From Mesodorylaimus sp. YZB2_4 (lineage: Eukaryota > Nematoda > Enoplea > Dorylaimida > Dorylaimidae): a stretch of 64,000 nt of DNA. Numbering within the stretch: position 1 is the stretch's first letter; each line of letters opens with the position of its first letter. The notes beneath the pieces are model-generated. The model worked only from the letters and a program-made list of their open reading frames with translations, made no database searches and was not told the origin of the DNA. Positions 14,065 to 29,800 of this stretch are shown one piece after another. The DNA lies in contig JASANH010001117.1 of NCBI GenBank assembly GCA_030248295.1, forward strand, positions 62,001 to 126,000, given 5' to 3'. A program made the position numbers and the translations under genes.

Positions 14065-17000
14065 TCGATTGCTTATCAGTCGATGACAAATTTATGAAAA
14101 CAATAAAGTGGTGACGATATCCAAAAGGCAGCATGGTGATTTATAGTCGGAACTCGCACCAAGACGATTGATTATTTCAGTTATTATTCAATAAAATCGT
14201 GGTGGCTGCTCATTCATTCATTGTTTACGATTGTCAATATCGATTGGCACAGTCATGAGCTCATCATTCACCTGCACAAATAATTTACGAAGAGACAGTG
14301 TGGTAAACAAACTTCTTAAACAATGGTTGGCATCAATGTAGCATGTCGACCATCAAAACTGTCACAGTTATCATCAGTTCACACTGCGCTGATAAATATC
14401 AGTAAAAGCTTATCAGCTTATCAGAACGCTTATCAGACAGAAAGACATCAGTCGTTGAAATATATCCAACCAAAAACAATCTGATAGTTTCGGGTGTCAA
14501 CACTGATATCATGCGATAAATTTGTGGAATGAAATCCGATGTAAAAGTCACATAAAATCACCAAATCAACCTCACAACCGCCCAGAAATCTGCTGACGCA
14601 ACATATCAAAGTTCAAAAGCGCAAAGGATGGCCAGAAAAGAGCTGACTTTAACAAACTGCTGCCAACTTTTGAGTAAAGAATTCAATTTGAAATAAGGCC
14701 GCAATCAAACACAAACTCAATGAGATCAATTTGCAACCTCAACGAAATCGATTAACTTTTGTTTTACTTCCTAATATTCCATCCACCACACACCTACATG
14801 TACCACCATATTTAATCCATTCTTAGACAGCTTTGTACTTGGCCGCCGCCTGATACCAAATAAGGAGACAAATTATGGAGGCCAGCGAAAAAAAGGAAAT
14901 TCGACGCCGGTCAGCACCCCACTCGCTCCCGCCCTCAATATTGCTCTCCAATAACTATCCCCTACCAATGCTAACCGAACGCTAGCTGGGCGATTTTAGG
15001 GCCGAAGTGGGTTAGGAATGGGCGAAGAGACGACGAGGGAGATGATGGATACGTCAAGTATATATTGGCTTCCGGACGCTAATGGCCGTGGAAATTTGAA
15101 TATACTGTTGTATAAAATGGAAACAAAGCTTTTACGCACATGCTACGCTATGAGATAGACGACGAGCGCGTGGGAACGGTCTCGAAAATGGTCGATTTGG
15201 ATGTGGAGTGGTGAAAGCATAGATGAAAGGGGTGGTGTGTGGGAGTCATGCGAAAGGTGTTGAAATAGCCAGCGGACGAAAAGTGTTCGTCTTAAAAAAG
15301 AATCTGGTCAACGAATCAATGGATCAGAAATACTTGGCTATTAGAAGATGTCTGATGGGCCTGACACTGACGACAGCAAATGGTTGTTTTTTTTAAAATA
15401 GTAGTAGCACTAGAAAGTGTCAAATGCATACAATAGACACCATGATTGTCGCAGGCTTGTCGAAACCAAGCACCCATTCAACGTGATGTGCAAGACCTTT
15501 TAAGATGGCGTTACTAAAATTCATTTTATTACGGCATGCTTTGGACGTAGCATAACGTAGGTAGCCTGCACATGGTCGAAATTTCATTTACTAGGAGGAG
15601 CCTTTTAACATGAGCAAGTTGTTTTGGTATATAGATAGGTTTCTCCGTATGTGTAGAAGGCATGAGCTGATTGATACACTTTGCCACCTCAACAAATAAA
15701 CATGAAAAGTCACACCGGACCTGCAAACAACTTTGAAAGTGGCCTCAAACACAAAGAATCGAGTCATGTGTCGACCTGATCGTGAATACACACTGCATGT
15801 AAGCAGTGAGTCAAGTTTACCCTCGCTTACTTCTCATCTTCCCTTTCCCACGGGGAGACGCAGTGGCAAGTTTTTCTGATGGAAAACCGAGTCTTGTTTT
15901 AACTTTGTGGGGACACGCGGTAGTCATCCTACCTTAGAAATACCATCTTGAGATTCGATGTGCATCCTTGAAAAAGTGCAGGGTTTTTGGGGCTGCAGTG
16001 GAAATAGCCTTCTTGCTTTGCGTTCAGGAAGCATGAAATGAAACTGAAGCATCTTTAGTGACCTGCCTCCTTGATAAAGCAGATATTCCATATCACTGAA
16101 GCGGTGATAATGAATATAATGGGCTTCAACTATTGTACTTATTTTAAAACCTGATGCTGTAGACATCGAGCTAATCTGACAATGAGAAGCGGTGACTAAA
16201 CTAATGAAATTTGTAGGGTGCCTAAGTAAATCACGGCATTTCTGGTTCTTCCTAACCCCGTGTTCTGCTATGCTAGGAGTAACCAGACGAATGCAAGCAG
16301 TAGCCTGTCTTCTCCATATAAGCCGCCTCTGCTTCCACGCACGCAGCTATCTCCTAGAGGCAATCGCGGCATCTCGTTCGACTCCCGTTCTTAGGCCGAT
16401 TGAAGAAGGCAAATGACAATCTTATTCGACTGGCCTACCAAGAAGATGAAAAAGCGATCGAAAAATCAACATCCAAAGGATGATGCATTGGAATTGGCCA
16501 CATAAATAAACTATACCTATCATATCGACCGTCAGCACCCTGGACGCCTTCCTAGGCAGCTCTGGCTCTACAAACAAATACCCACAATATCTCTCCTTTC
16601 TTAGCTGCAGTTTCGACAATCTGTAAAACAGGCAAGACTAATGAGACTGGCATCGAGCGAGCCCAAAGCACGTTTTAGCGCGCCTCGTTTGCAGCTCCGG
16701 ATGACCTGTGGCGCAGATGCCCAGCCTTCGAATGGTCCATTGACGGGCGCTCATCAACGAAGATCCTCAAAGCAGATGAGTCAAATATGGTCCAGAAAGC
16801 ACCACTACGGTCCCGAGGGCGTATATTAACTATATATGGCCAAAAATTTTAGTCATCCAATCAAAACAAATGGGCGAGTTATTTTTGGGTAAAAAAAATT
16901 GCATCGCTATAATTTTGTGGGCGCTTGTTCTTCTTCGAAAACGCGCTCTATCGTCCCATCAGCTCCTGTTTTTGGAACCGGGGTAGGGAGTTTTAAAAAA

Positions 17001-20000
17001 GCTGGACAGAGGGAAGGAGTGGAAGAGAAAAATATCTAGGTAGGCTATGCGGGAGAGAGAAAAGCAAGTAGATGACAAGACGTGACAGAACGCTGCCCAT
17101 TTCCAATGTATAATGAACAACTAGAAAATAGCCTGCTGCCTTCGGGCGTACTTCTTTTATTACCGTTAGTTTAAGTTTATTCTGACTTCACTCTGCGGGC
17201 TTAGCAGCGTCAATCACAGAAATCCACTATGGGTGTCAATTATGATACGAATGACACATTAGCAAGGTCCGGTCCTCATTTCTGGCAGTCCTAGAATGAA
17301 GGAGGTGTGGTCTATGCCTGACAGTTTCTGATTGTGAGAGACCTGCCGTACAAGATGGTTGCCTGCTGGCGCCATAGTACGCCTATACCTGCTTTCTGTG
17401 TTATGTAAGGTGTTTGATTACAGAACTAAAAGCAGCTGGATGCGCAAGAAAAAAAACATGGAATCACTGATTTTCAAACTATTTATCAGTGCGATGAAAT
17501 CATGTTCTGCTCCATAGACCGTTTCAAAGATGGTTAATAAAATTATAAAAAGTCATTTCAGCAGAACGGCTGTTGGCCTACAGTACAATCAAATTTTTTG
17601 TGAACTCTCAGTTATTCAGCACCATGCTCTGATATCCACTGGTCAAAATTTTATAAGCAGATTGTAAAACTTATAATTCGAATCTCAGACATCGTCTTCA
17701 CTTTTTATGCCAGTTTACAGTTAGGGGACATCTCTAAATATTACTTATTTAGTTCGCCGTTTACAAGCTAACGAGTAAGCACCTCCGCAAACCATCTCAT
17801 TTTCAAAATCTTTTGTACTGTAAGTGTAAATTTATTTCCTTTGCACGGCTTCCAAGTACCAAATAATGTCATTCCACCAATTTCACAAAAAGTGCCTCCC
17901 TAACTGGGATATACGCGCATATCGGTCGTCGTAAAGCGAATGTGCCGTCCTTTCCTAGTTCGTAAGAGAAAGCAGGGCTTGACCATTTAGCTCCAGGACG
18001 AGAAAGAACAGTGAGGGGAGAGACCAAAAAGCTGCCAGAATTGTATAACTGATGATACACATCGCAGAGAGATGAAACGTGATGACGGACTTCTGTTATC
18101 TTCAGATAGTAAGTGCGAGTTTTCATTACATACTTTTTGCATTATTGTGTGACAAACTGTTTATTTTCAAAATTTAATGCATCAAAACGTTTCGATTATG
18201 CGCAGTTCCGTACATGTGTACAGCAGTACATTATCGCCCCTTGACCACCCATGGTCAGCAAGGTAAACTGCATTGTTAAAAAAAACCACAGGTAAAAAAT
18301 TGTAGACGCGTGAAATCAGTGTGTCTGATTAGAGTCCTTTTAAAGCACTTATAAAGCGATTTTTTGATCATCCTAATTTCATTCATTGGGCACAGAGTAA
18401 TCGAAAATTGCACTCACCTGTCATCCAAGCTATCACAAGTAAAATCCAATCGTGACTGATTCCAATCCGGTTTGGCATAGTTCCGTAAACTTCAACACCT
18501 TGTGATATAAATTTTCGATATTCGTAAATCGAAGAGTCAAAATTCAAAGTCCGATTTTTTGCTATTTCCCTGCGACCATCGACTTCAGTGATTTAAAATC
18601 AAATCAGATCAGCGATCATGCAGTCAATTAACGGCCGACGCCGCCAATTGAATAGGATCACAATTGATGGCAGGTCTGTCAATGATCAAGTATGATCGAT
18701 CATGATTGATCAGCAGTGTCGGAAGCAGCTATGGCTGCAAAGACAAGAAATTGTCAGACATTTTCATCAGCCTTGTTCATCAAAATTCTAACAGCGATAA
18801 GATCTGAATGTAGTTAAGCCGCGAATGGATCACGAAAGGATGACGAAGAAGAAGTCCGAAGTAGGCGCAATATTATATACGGCAGCTAATAAAAACGAAG
18901 AGAAACCTCAAAGCACTGGTGAAAAAGGCTCACAAAAGGCCCTTTGGCTGATCAAGCGCTACAGCAATTGCTAAGAGCAAGATGCGTGCCTTTCTTGAAG
19001 CATAGATAGACACGTAACTGATGCGCCAAAGTGCTCTGGTTTTTAGGAGCTACCTCAGAACCACTGATCGATTGGGGTTTTTGAGACATGGCAAAACAGA
19101 CATAGGTACAGCATGAACGGTTGATCCAACAGAATGCTCATGATATCAAGCCGTCGAGTAAACTGACTCAGTTTAACTTATTTATATTTCTAACCGACAC
19201 ATTTATGTTGTACACACGGGCTAATGTTGTGGGTCTGGACTGTCCAACTGACATGATTTTGAAATGAATTTCCTCCACGACAAAAGGACAAGTGGTTTTT
19301 AGCACATTTTACCCATTAATCGATTGAAATCTATAATCCGTTTCTCCTGTCCCACCAAACCGGCCCTGATCAGAACCCCAGCCATTGTCTTCGTCTTCTC
19401 CCTCGCGATCAATGACCACGACACCCAAGCAGCTCCAGAACAACTCTCTAGCATTAGTTCTGAACAGATACCATCATAATCCTCCACCAAGCCATGTCGC
19501 ACAGCAAAATCAGCGCGATATTCTCCATCTAAATCGCCATACCACCTCGCGCCAAGAAACGCTACACAGGAAAACAAATGAAGATAAACTCGATGGCAAA
19601 ACGGGCGAAATGAATGACGCGAACACTGATCATACTCGACAAGCAGATGTTCAATGGATAATACATGTAGATACTAGTTAACTCCGCTGGGTCTCCAGGA
19701 GGCACAGAAGGTGTCTAGGCCAGACCAACAACTCGACTAGACAATGACTAGACCCAAACTATAGAGCTGTCATTTCCAAATGCTATCCGACGAATCAGCT
19801 GGCCAGATCGCATCAAATTAGAAATTCGCTCATTGAACTCGACTCGACTCTCGAAAATGGCAAGTGTGGAATAAAGTTAGGGAGGAGGACAATGCTCGCC
19901 GAGCCCCTCTCTGGTTCGATCGCGACCTTCACACCTCCGACTTCGAGGAGTGCTGCCGTTCTACATAGTGCGAGCTGGGTTACTCAGTTCCCTCCCGTCA

Positions 20001-23000
20001 GCTATTGAGAAAGAGACCGAAAATGAAAAGAGAACAAATAAGCATGGCTGATGTGCGAGCTAGAGTGTGAGCAGGATAAAAAAGAAACGCGCCGACAATT
20101 GCAGACAGAGGAAAGGTGTGATGTTAGTGCGAGCCGGGTTGAAAAGGTGAGCTATGAAAAGGTAAATGAAAAATGGACAGTTGAAAAATGTGTTTTCTTG
20201 AATTTCATACAAATTCTTTGACGAGAATGCAAAGTTTAGGGCTATTCTTAGATTCACGGTCAAAATGCACAGCAGAATGTAGAAAAACAGGGCTATCAAA
20301 TTAGTCAGTGGTTCGATTAGAGGACCGGAAAAGACAAGTGAGCAGTGGATCAACTACATCAACCAATCAAGACCCTATCGATTGCTCATTCAATCGATCA
20401 GCCTCCTGTTCAAACACAAAAATCGCATTTCAGCTCAAAAACACCAGATTCCAATCCCTCTAAATCAACCTCACAAAAATACTAAAAGGCGCAACAGATT
20501 GTCCTGTCAACCAACCGACCCGCAAATCCTTCCCTTTCATACCCTAACGTCGGTTCAGCATCAGCGATCCGCTCGATTTCGAGCCCCCATTCATCATTTC
20601 CATAAATAAAAAATCTTTTCAGCAGCACTCGCGAGAAAAATGAGCCAAATACGAAACGAAGCAAAAAATGCGAAGTAATCCATGCGAAAACATAATTGTT
20701 GACGGTAAATGAGGTACTCGACCCCCACGCATATCCACAAGTCCGAGCCATCAACCATGAAATGCCCAATTTGCGACACATGTTGAAGCAAAATAAAATT
20801 TTTAGGCCTTTTTTGAAAATGGAATAGTACGAGCCTGAAAATCAAGTTAGTGGAGGTGAAGGATGCTGATAACATGAACTTCTGTTGTGCACTTTGACAA
20901 GAGCATTGCCTTATTCTCTGCAAAGCAGAAAGTCCATGCAAATTCTCTACAGTAGCTCTCTGCTTGCGGTACACGTCCACGTAGATTGGCACAGATCTTA
21001 TTCTTAGCTCTGCTCTGGCTGGCTCAAGAAAGGGAACCTATATTTTATACACTGCCTAAACTTCTGATTGTGTTTGATGAGGAGGCATAGTCCATGCTTG
21101 CATAGTGGACCCGGTTGGATCCCAAGCCGGTTGCAAGCAAATACTGGTTCAGCCCACTATGCAAGAGAAGTTCTAACAGTCTAGGACCTACGAAAACCAG
21201 GTCACGCCTTGTTGCTGCTGTAATAGAGATCATCGCGCGTTGCGTTGCCACCTCTAAGATCTTTTACAGTAAGTCATCGCCCGGCGATCACCAGAGGATC
21301 GCGCGACACATAATTAGGCGCTCTAGCGATGGCATTATGAAACTCGGTGTCATTACCTCGCCTAATGCGTGTAATGGCATAATCGAACTGAGCCGAAAGA
21401 CAAACGAGGATGAGCTAATCGAATCTGACCAATCTTGTCTCATCCTCTTCTCAAAGAACAATAGGCAAAAGACGGAAAAAATCGAGTGTCTAATCGACCT
21501 CGACGTGACATGATGGTGGCCTGGTCGAGCCCATTGCCCGGACGGGTCCCATTGAGGAGCGTATCCTTTTTTAGGCATTCAAGCGAGCAGATGTTCGGGG
21601 AGGAGAAAATGAATCATGAGCAAATGGGAATGGACCGGGCGTCAGTGACCCAGAAAAGCGTAATGACACGCACTTGATGGACGAGGAGAAAATACGAGTG
21701 AAATGCCTTATTAGAAAATTAGATGTGGCCAGCTGGTCTGAGGTGACAAGTTGGTGGGAGGGGGGATTTTTGCTGAAAGTAATCAATATTTGCCGTTGAA
21801 AAAACTGAGCCTGAGCATGAAGAAACTGAGTGGTTCCGGCTAAAGGCTACTGCAGATGTTTCTATTAGAAATTTTATTAGGAAGCAAATTCTGTATAACT
21901 TTCGCAGTTGTTGACTTGGCTTGCGATGAAAAAGGCAAAACTGCAACTGCCCTCCGCAATTTCGTGTATATTAGCTAAAACATTGGAAAAAGGAGTTGTA
22001 ATTCCTACATTCGAATCTTCATGAGATTACTGAATTAAAACTTTGAGCTGTCAAAAAAAAGTACAGAAGACCAGTTAGCGATTAGACGGCTGCTATCACA
22101 TATATACTGTATACGCAAACACACTGGCTGGCTTTGCCTTATCAGACGTGAATAGCAAGCAGCATAGACCTATTCGACCATCTCGAATCCTAGCACTACT
22201 ATTCTCATCGCTCATAGGCCACCCTTCAACACATGTCCACTCACTCACTTCTTCCGTTTTCATTTACTCAAGATTGCTTTCTCTGTAAACTTTCCTCTCT
22301 TCATCTGCCTAGATCGACCTTCAGCAACGAATACGTCCAACAGCAGTTGGTCATTTGGTCTGATCACTTCGCACTACATTCTTCCACTTACTTTGACACA
22401 CAATCCACAGACCACCTACAAACGCGCCGATCCATTAGGTACCTTACACTGGAGTTGCGATAGCCTACTGGCCACTTGTAACTGTTGAAGAAGACGAATT
22501 TTGTGTTGCCGCGAACATCGCCTACCCTTCTTCTAGAAGCAGGCATCCTTGAATATGTGCGTATGGGTGCTGACATAACACCCTTGGGGCAAATAAGTTT
22601 CCTTAGCCGCCTCCTCAATGTATACTCCAGTCCACAGAAACATAACTGGCAACTTCCCACTTTGTCCCAAAACAACTAGCACCACCATCAGGTGCTCATT
22701 CGGCACCCCAACCTCAAATAAAATAGTTACAGCACACGCAACAAGGGCACTGTCCTAATCTCTGTCGTTTCCTCCCTAATGGCTTCTCATTCAATCCACC
22801 ATCAGCCACTACGAACTTGCCCTACCCGCCCTTTCTTCTTCGTCCTACCACCATTTTTTTCCCTCTTTTACATCTAGGCACTCTTTCCTAACGGGTAGCT
22901 TTCCAATGCATGGTTTCTAAATATGGCTGGAAAGCAGAGGTGGACAACAGTGCCCTCGTTCAAGCCGGTACTCGTGTCATCAATTTGCCGCCTTTTACGC

Positions 23001-26000
23001 CAAACAATTACGACTGGAGAAATAGACCATGGCCAGGGTGGTACCACTAAATAGAAGTAAGAACGGCCATGCGATGAGCGATTTTTATTAGTGGTCAGCA
23101 TTTTTGACCGTACTGAGCTAGTTTCTACAAACTAAAGTACACAAGCAGGTATTATGATACAAACCAAACTCGCGATTTTGACTAGGTGAAACAATCAGGT
23201 TTCAAATATAATTCAAAACCGAACCGGAACTCCTCCGCACAATGCCAACATGAATTGTGAGGAGGGGCTCGACTGTAAAAGCTTTTACTGCTATGCCAAA
23301 AAAAAAGGCGCCCGCCCAGCATGAAGAAAAATTTGAAGAGTAAAATTTGAAACTCACCGAAAATTGAGGGATACCTTAAAACCTATTATTGGACCAGATC
23401 CGGGCAACGCTTAAAATGATGGTTTTTGAGCCTCAAAGAACGGGCGAGGTGGCTGTTTCCTAGAAGATAGCGGATATACGCCTACATTTTTGCAAGACCG
23501 AAATATCCAGCATTTCTGAACCCAAGTCATCTGATTGCGCACAAGAACATCCACAATGCAACAAGTCCACTCATCCTAATCCCCCTTCACTTCACCAAAT
23601 CACTTCGTCTCCATTTCCAAATCCAGACTAACCCAATAAAAACCAAAAAAACTTTCTTCGCCCGCCGCGCACTCTATGATGGAAAAAACCAAGCAAACAC
23701 TTGGCATTGAATGTGGACATTGGAACGGGTCATTGGTTTTGGTGTGGATCAACGTGGAACGTTGAAGAAATTGGAGCAGCTAATCTACCTAGCTAACCAT
23801 CACGGGGGACTGGTGGGTGCGGGACACGGCCACTATCGAATCATAAACAAAATAAGACCATTGGCATAATTTCATTTAGGCTCGGCCGCCTTGTCGCGTG
23901 TAATGCGCATCAGACGGCTAATTACGCGGCTAAATTGCGGACCCGGACCAGCGCTATGTTTGGGCCTAGTTGAGTGCTAGCCGCTGCCGAGCCTAGGCAT
24001 GGGCCAGCCTCGTAGTCAAAATGATGACATAACACGTTTGGAGGGCCGAGACGGGTGGTAAAACGAAAAAATGTAATTAGACCGAGGCAAAGACTCATAT
24101 CCGCCCAGCACCGCACCCTGTATGGTGACCACCACCAATCGGGTGGGCAGTGTAATGAGTAAGCTAAGCTAAACCATAAACACATTCCATGTAAGACACG
24201 ACGAGGTACACGACAAACATACTTTCCATATTTGGACCACAGCTTCCTCCTTACTCCCGCCTTATATAAATACAAGAAAGTAAGAAACCAAGACGGGGGG
24301 GTGCAAGCAGGTAGGTAAGTGGACACCGCGACAACATTCCTGTCCGAGTCAATAAACGCGCCCGCCTCGGACAATAGATACGGGCCATTGACGCCTGGGC
24401 TAAGAAGAAGGGGCAGAAAATGACCAACGGCCTAATCGGGTGGGCACCCGAGCAACCAACAGGGCTTCGACTTACAAATGGCCTAATGGACGTCTAGCAC
24501 GCTGCCAGCCAGGTAAGGAGGTGAATGACGGCACCTGCTTCCCCATCGCCAGAAAACGATTTTCCGGCACTGAACAGGACACAGTCATCGTCTTTTGGAA
24601 AATGAATAGGCATGGCTTCTCCTGGGCTGGGCCCGCATGAATTACGTACTGGGCCCTCGATGATAGCACAGCGCCCGCGCGCATATTACGCAAGGCGAGT
24701 ACTCCGAATAAGGCTGGCCATACCGGGGTGACGCCTGGTCTGGTCCGGTCTCCCCTTGGCCAGCATGGTTTGAAGAGCATTTGGTGAAAATGATGTTAAC
24801 AAGCTTTGACGGGGGGGGGGGGGGTAACTGTCCATGACAAAGTTGATTGTCCGTTTGAGAATTTCCTCGCGCACGGAATATCGATCTCGACCATTGGCCA
24901 AGCTAGCACGGGTTTCTTAGAATACGGCTTATGGCACTATGTATGTTGAATTAAGAATAGCCACCAGAGGGGACTGGGGCTGGGGACGAGTTAAAGAGGC
25001 GAGAATCCATTTTACGACTCCTCACTCGTTTATCGCCTTGGAAATGTGCAGGAGGCCAGCCGTGCTCGTGTTGGTCGGTCGGTATGTCTGAAAGAGAAAC
25101 AATTTTGGTCGATTTGATAAATGAAGCAAGCGGTGTGGTGTTGTGTGGGACAGCCTTGGAAGCCACGCAACCCAGATCCAAGCAGCCGCTTAGGGGATGG
25201 AGCAAGGTTGGATATATTACGTCAATAACTGGCTATGTGTCTGAGAGGTCCCGCGAGATATAAACAAATAAACAACAGCTGCATATAGATTTTATCAAAT
25301 TGAAAAATTTTTTAATCAATTTTAGAAAAATGGTGTTGACTTGTGTACAAATGGTTCATCCCTCATCCCTCTCCGACGCTCCTAGACACATATTTTCCAC
25401 CCCTCCCAGCTCAACCGAGTTAAAAACCCGTTTGGTAGGGTCTAAGCAGTGCCATTGACTGGCACCCTAGGCAACTCATTTTCTCAAATTCGCTAATTCA
25501 ATGACACAAAGTATCGAAAAGTAGTCAAATCCTAAAAACAGATTCCAAATTGACTGAACTTCATTCCAGCAGTGTCTGGGCTCGTACACGTCCTATTTTG
25601 AAAACTCGACTGCCTCGAGTAAAATGATTGAAAATCTCAACCATTGCACTCGACTAGTAACTAGCTAGTCGGCTATTGCTGGCGTGGCGGCTGGCGCCGG
25701 CGGGCAGAGACCAATCGGGCAGTTGGCAGTGGGAGTAAAGCAAAGGCGACAGGATTTTGATGATTGCAAGAAACCAACTGGCGTGGCGTCTTTTGAACAA
25801 GAAACGAAACAAATAGGCAACAATTTCAGACAGGCACCGACCAATACCAGGGATGAGAGGGGGCGAGAAAATGGCTTTTGATTGAATCCTTGCTAAGCTG
25901 GTCAAAAGTGAGGGCAGGGTGCGCATGGGACAAGTAATTGAGCTGGTGGATGAGATAAGCTTGTGTTGGGGGGGGGGGGGGCCACGTCAGCACGTCGTTG

Positions 26001-26539
26001 GTGGACGCGCAATAGCCACAATAGACCAATTGTCCACCCAGTGCTCACCACAATATGGCTTATTTGTAGCATAAAGTCGCTCTTCCCCCGTACTTACAGT
26101 ATTTGACATTTCTGCGCGCCTTTTATTAGTTTTATGGCCTGTAAGACAACGAATGCGTCAAAATAGCTCAATTTTTGTGTGCCAGTCTCAGTGATGGTAG
26201 CACGAAGCTGATCAGCGATCACTCCAACATGATCCAGCCACAAATTTTTTTGATTTTGCCTAGCTTATGCAATGTCTAACCAAGAAAAATAGTGCTCTAG
26301 CATGAATTAGAGACATTTTTTGTCAACACTGAGATTTTCGGAGTGATATCGTATTATCATTCCAGGCGAGAGCATGGCTTTTGGTTGAATCTAAGCTAGT
26401 CGAAGCGAGGACGAGGCGCGGTTGATAAGGTGATTGACAAACACTTTATCAGCTCTTATCAGTTCTATCTAATCCCTAGTAATGGATCCAGAAATGTGTG
26501 ATCAGTGACCTGCTGTGGTCAGTGGCTTGTGCGAGGTAC

Positions 26540-26830
26540 AACTGTGATAGCTTTCGTAGGACTATCAGCAGCATCAAGCTGAAACTGCACGCTGGACTTG
26601 CACGTCCGGAAACAAATCTTCCTTTTGTACGATTGATTTTATGCACCTTTCGCAGGTTATAGAAGAATCATTTGAAAACCGTGTGATCGATTTCGATTTC
26701 GGAACTAGAATATCCAGCCTATCAAACAATGAGCCAACGTAACGATTTCGCATCACAATGGCGTGTTGTCCAGATGCAGTGATTTAGCCCTGTGTTATAA
26801 GATAGAGTTACCCCAGCTAAGGGATTACAT
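26540..26830. repeat. Dispersed repeat family, copy B
   Basis: Two blocks, near 26577-26620 and 26785-26807, match blocks of the copy at 7660-8290 in the same order and orientation, with a shorter spacer between them. The frames are interrupted by stops, so this is a remnant. Confidence 0.45.
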
Positions 26831-29800
26831 ACTCGTATCTGTCATTTTATGCTCACTTCTGTTACTTATTGTCTTGATATAAAAAGAATTTAGGACCAAG
26901 AAAAACCACAGGTTCATCTCCGTGATTTGGTCACTCGCTGGCTCGAAGAATGTGCTCCCAGCGGATGGCATACAAAGGTTTTACAAACTTCTGCCCACTC
27001 CCGCGGACAGTAATCGATAGGTGGATGGACTTATATCAGGTGCACGACTGTACTTCAGGCTGGCAAGGGGACGAAGCTAAAATGATCAAATTGCTGCCGC
27101 CGGTTCGATGCAAGAATCACCATCGTTGAGAGAAAGAAGCTTATAGTGCCAGTCAGCTTCGACTTGATAGATAGCTCCAACAACAAAACCTGTCCTGCTG
27201 GCCATGATAGCCCTGCTGTAAGTAGTGCAACATATGTTTGAATGTCAACCTGGTTTCATTCGTGATTAGAAGCCAAGGCCCAACGAAGCGACCTTCGAAA
27301 CTTGGATGAGCAGCATGCAGACCTGGTAGGTTTTTCTGGAAAATAGCCCCCTGAAAGTACTCAGGATACATAGGATAAGGGAAGTATTACTCTTATGGAC
27401 TTGCACGGGTCTTTTTTTAGGTCGCAATCGCAAATGCCAATGCTTTTTATGAACGGTCCATACAGCATCTCCCCAAACAATCCGATGGTGCCACGTGTTT
27501 TTGACTTCCAGCATCTGTCACGAGACATCGTCAGGAGACTTCGTCATTTAGCGGAGACACCGTCAAAAACTCGCAGTAAAAAGGCGTCATTGTCATCACT
27601 TTTCTGACTCAACCCAGGATGCCATTTATATAAAATTCGAGTAAAAATTTGCTCGCAACTGCATCGTCAACGAGACTATCCTTCCGCACATTACTTCTGA
27701 GATTTGTATTAACCTTTTGAAAGATATATGAAAAATAAACATGGGCGGCTCAGGACAGGTCACAATAAAGCTTGATTGCCAACCCTGCTGCATTGGTTAT
27801 AAAAAGCCGAGGCACCACGAAGTGTTGTGTGATGAGGCAGGCGCAAGATAGAACCCGTCATAGTACGGATCTTTTTTAGTCCCCTCTATTACTCACCTCA
27901 AAAACGTACATATCTAACCCAGGAATTAAAAAATTAATACCAGAAATACTCCATACCGTGGGGCGCTGTTTCCACCAACTCGAGCCGTAAACCAGTCTTT
28001 AGCCTCCACTATCCATTCTTCCACCAAAAATTTTTCCTCTAAATCCATTTGACCAACTCAATAAATCGCTCACTGCCGCTTAGCTTACTTCTACACCGCA
28101 CGCCTAGCCCCCTTTTTGCACACCACTTTTCCTGTTTTCCTCTCGCAAAGTTTCTTAGTTTGGAAAGTTTTTCGAAACTTCCCTTTTCCAAACTACTTCA
28201 AAGCCCAGGAAGAAACGAGTAGAAAAATAGATTTTCTGGGGTAAATTTACTTACGGCTTTCTTTTTTCCATTGTGCGGTGAAAATCCAATCCAATGGCAC
28301 CCAATTTAAAGATTGAACGTTTTGGAAGCTAAAAGAGAACTTCGAAAAGTTAGGAAAGGTCACTAGCTTGTACACAAGAAAGTTCATTGCAGTTTGCATA
28401 TCTAACAGCAGTGACTAAAAATGCTCAGAAGCAACACTTTAGCAAATATTGAACTCTCCATTCCTACAAATTTTTCGTGCACCCAGCAGAAATCTTTTGC
28501 AATTCAAAAACCGTTCAAGTTTTGAAAAACTTCATAACCAAAGCACTTGATAACACTCTGTGTCCTCCTTCCCTATCATTTTCCTTATCCCTTAGAATCT
28601 CCTTCAATAGCGTACCTAAAAAATGTGCTCACTGGAGGCACGTTAGCTGACGCATCAAGCCTCTCCGCCAGAAAAATCTATGGGATATCAAAGAAGCCAA
28701 AAAACACAGTGTTCTTAAACTCCTCACCACCCCTTCCTCGAAATGCCTCCTCTTCGGCATTGCTCTTCTAGATCAACCTCGAAAATCTAAACGTCGCTAA
28801 AACACTCAAATTACACAAACTGCAATCCGATAGAAAAGCGAGAAAAAAGATGTTAGGAGAGACGCCAGAAAATGCGGCTAAAACGAGGGCATCGCCAGAA
28901 AAAGGTTCTGGGGAGGCGGTGTAGAAGCGATGATCATTTGTATGGTTACAATAATGGAAGAGATGAAAAATCGTTGTCCTTAGGGGTCGAAAAAGGCGAG
29001 CAGTTTGCTAGCGAATGTGGGTTCTCATCTTGAATTCTGAACTTGCCTCAGAATGGGAGACAGAACTTGGAGAAACTATTGGAATCCTTCTTGGGTCGAA
29101 GACTTATTTTTCTGCAGTGATAGAATTCCTGTGCAAGCAGGCACATGAGGGTAGGTATAGGCTCACAGCTACTACTTTAAATATTTCTGCAAGAGTTATC
29201 CGATTTCCATGATTTAGAAAGTGACAGTCAACCACTACTGTGGGTTTTTACCTTAAATAAAAAGGCTCCCCGAAACATATTTTTAACGATACCTTCACCT
29301 ATGCCGAAGAATACGATGAACTGTGCGGCATAAAGACCTCTTTGACATGAAGCATCCATTTAGAATTTTAATCACGTTACTAAAAGATTCACACGACAAC
29401 AAGAATGGTAGAGGGGTAAGAAAAGAGCCTCTAGCTCTCTAGCCACCACTTGGTTCATTTCTACTCATTTCTTCAATTCCCTTCCCCAGCCCCATTTTGA
29501 AGTCGCCTAAATTCTTTTAAAGAGCGCATCAATTGATTTGTGCACACACCCACTCCGATGCCATCCCATTCTTTCTCCCTCTTTCTATGCTTCATAGTTT
29601 TGAGGGTGGCTAGGGCGAAAGAGGACGCGCATTGGCCAATTGAGAATTAATTTTCTTCAAGCAAAGAGCGCAAAATGTGCGCCTTTAGAAATGGTCATGT
29701 ATGGAAAATGGGCGAGAGAGGATTTTTGTTATACTGGGGATTTCTAGTCTTTAGGCTTAATACGTAGAGAACGGAGTAGAAGTGTAAGAGCAGGATTTAT

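Noticed and set aside
21115-21513. 132-codon plus-strand ORF in the gene-poor region
   Set aside because: The composition is not protein-like, there is no recognisable domain, and no splice sites support it.
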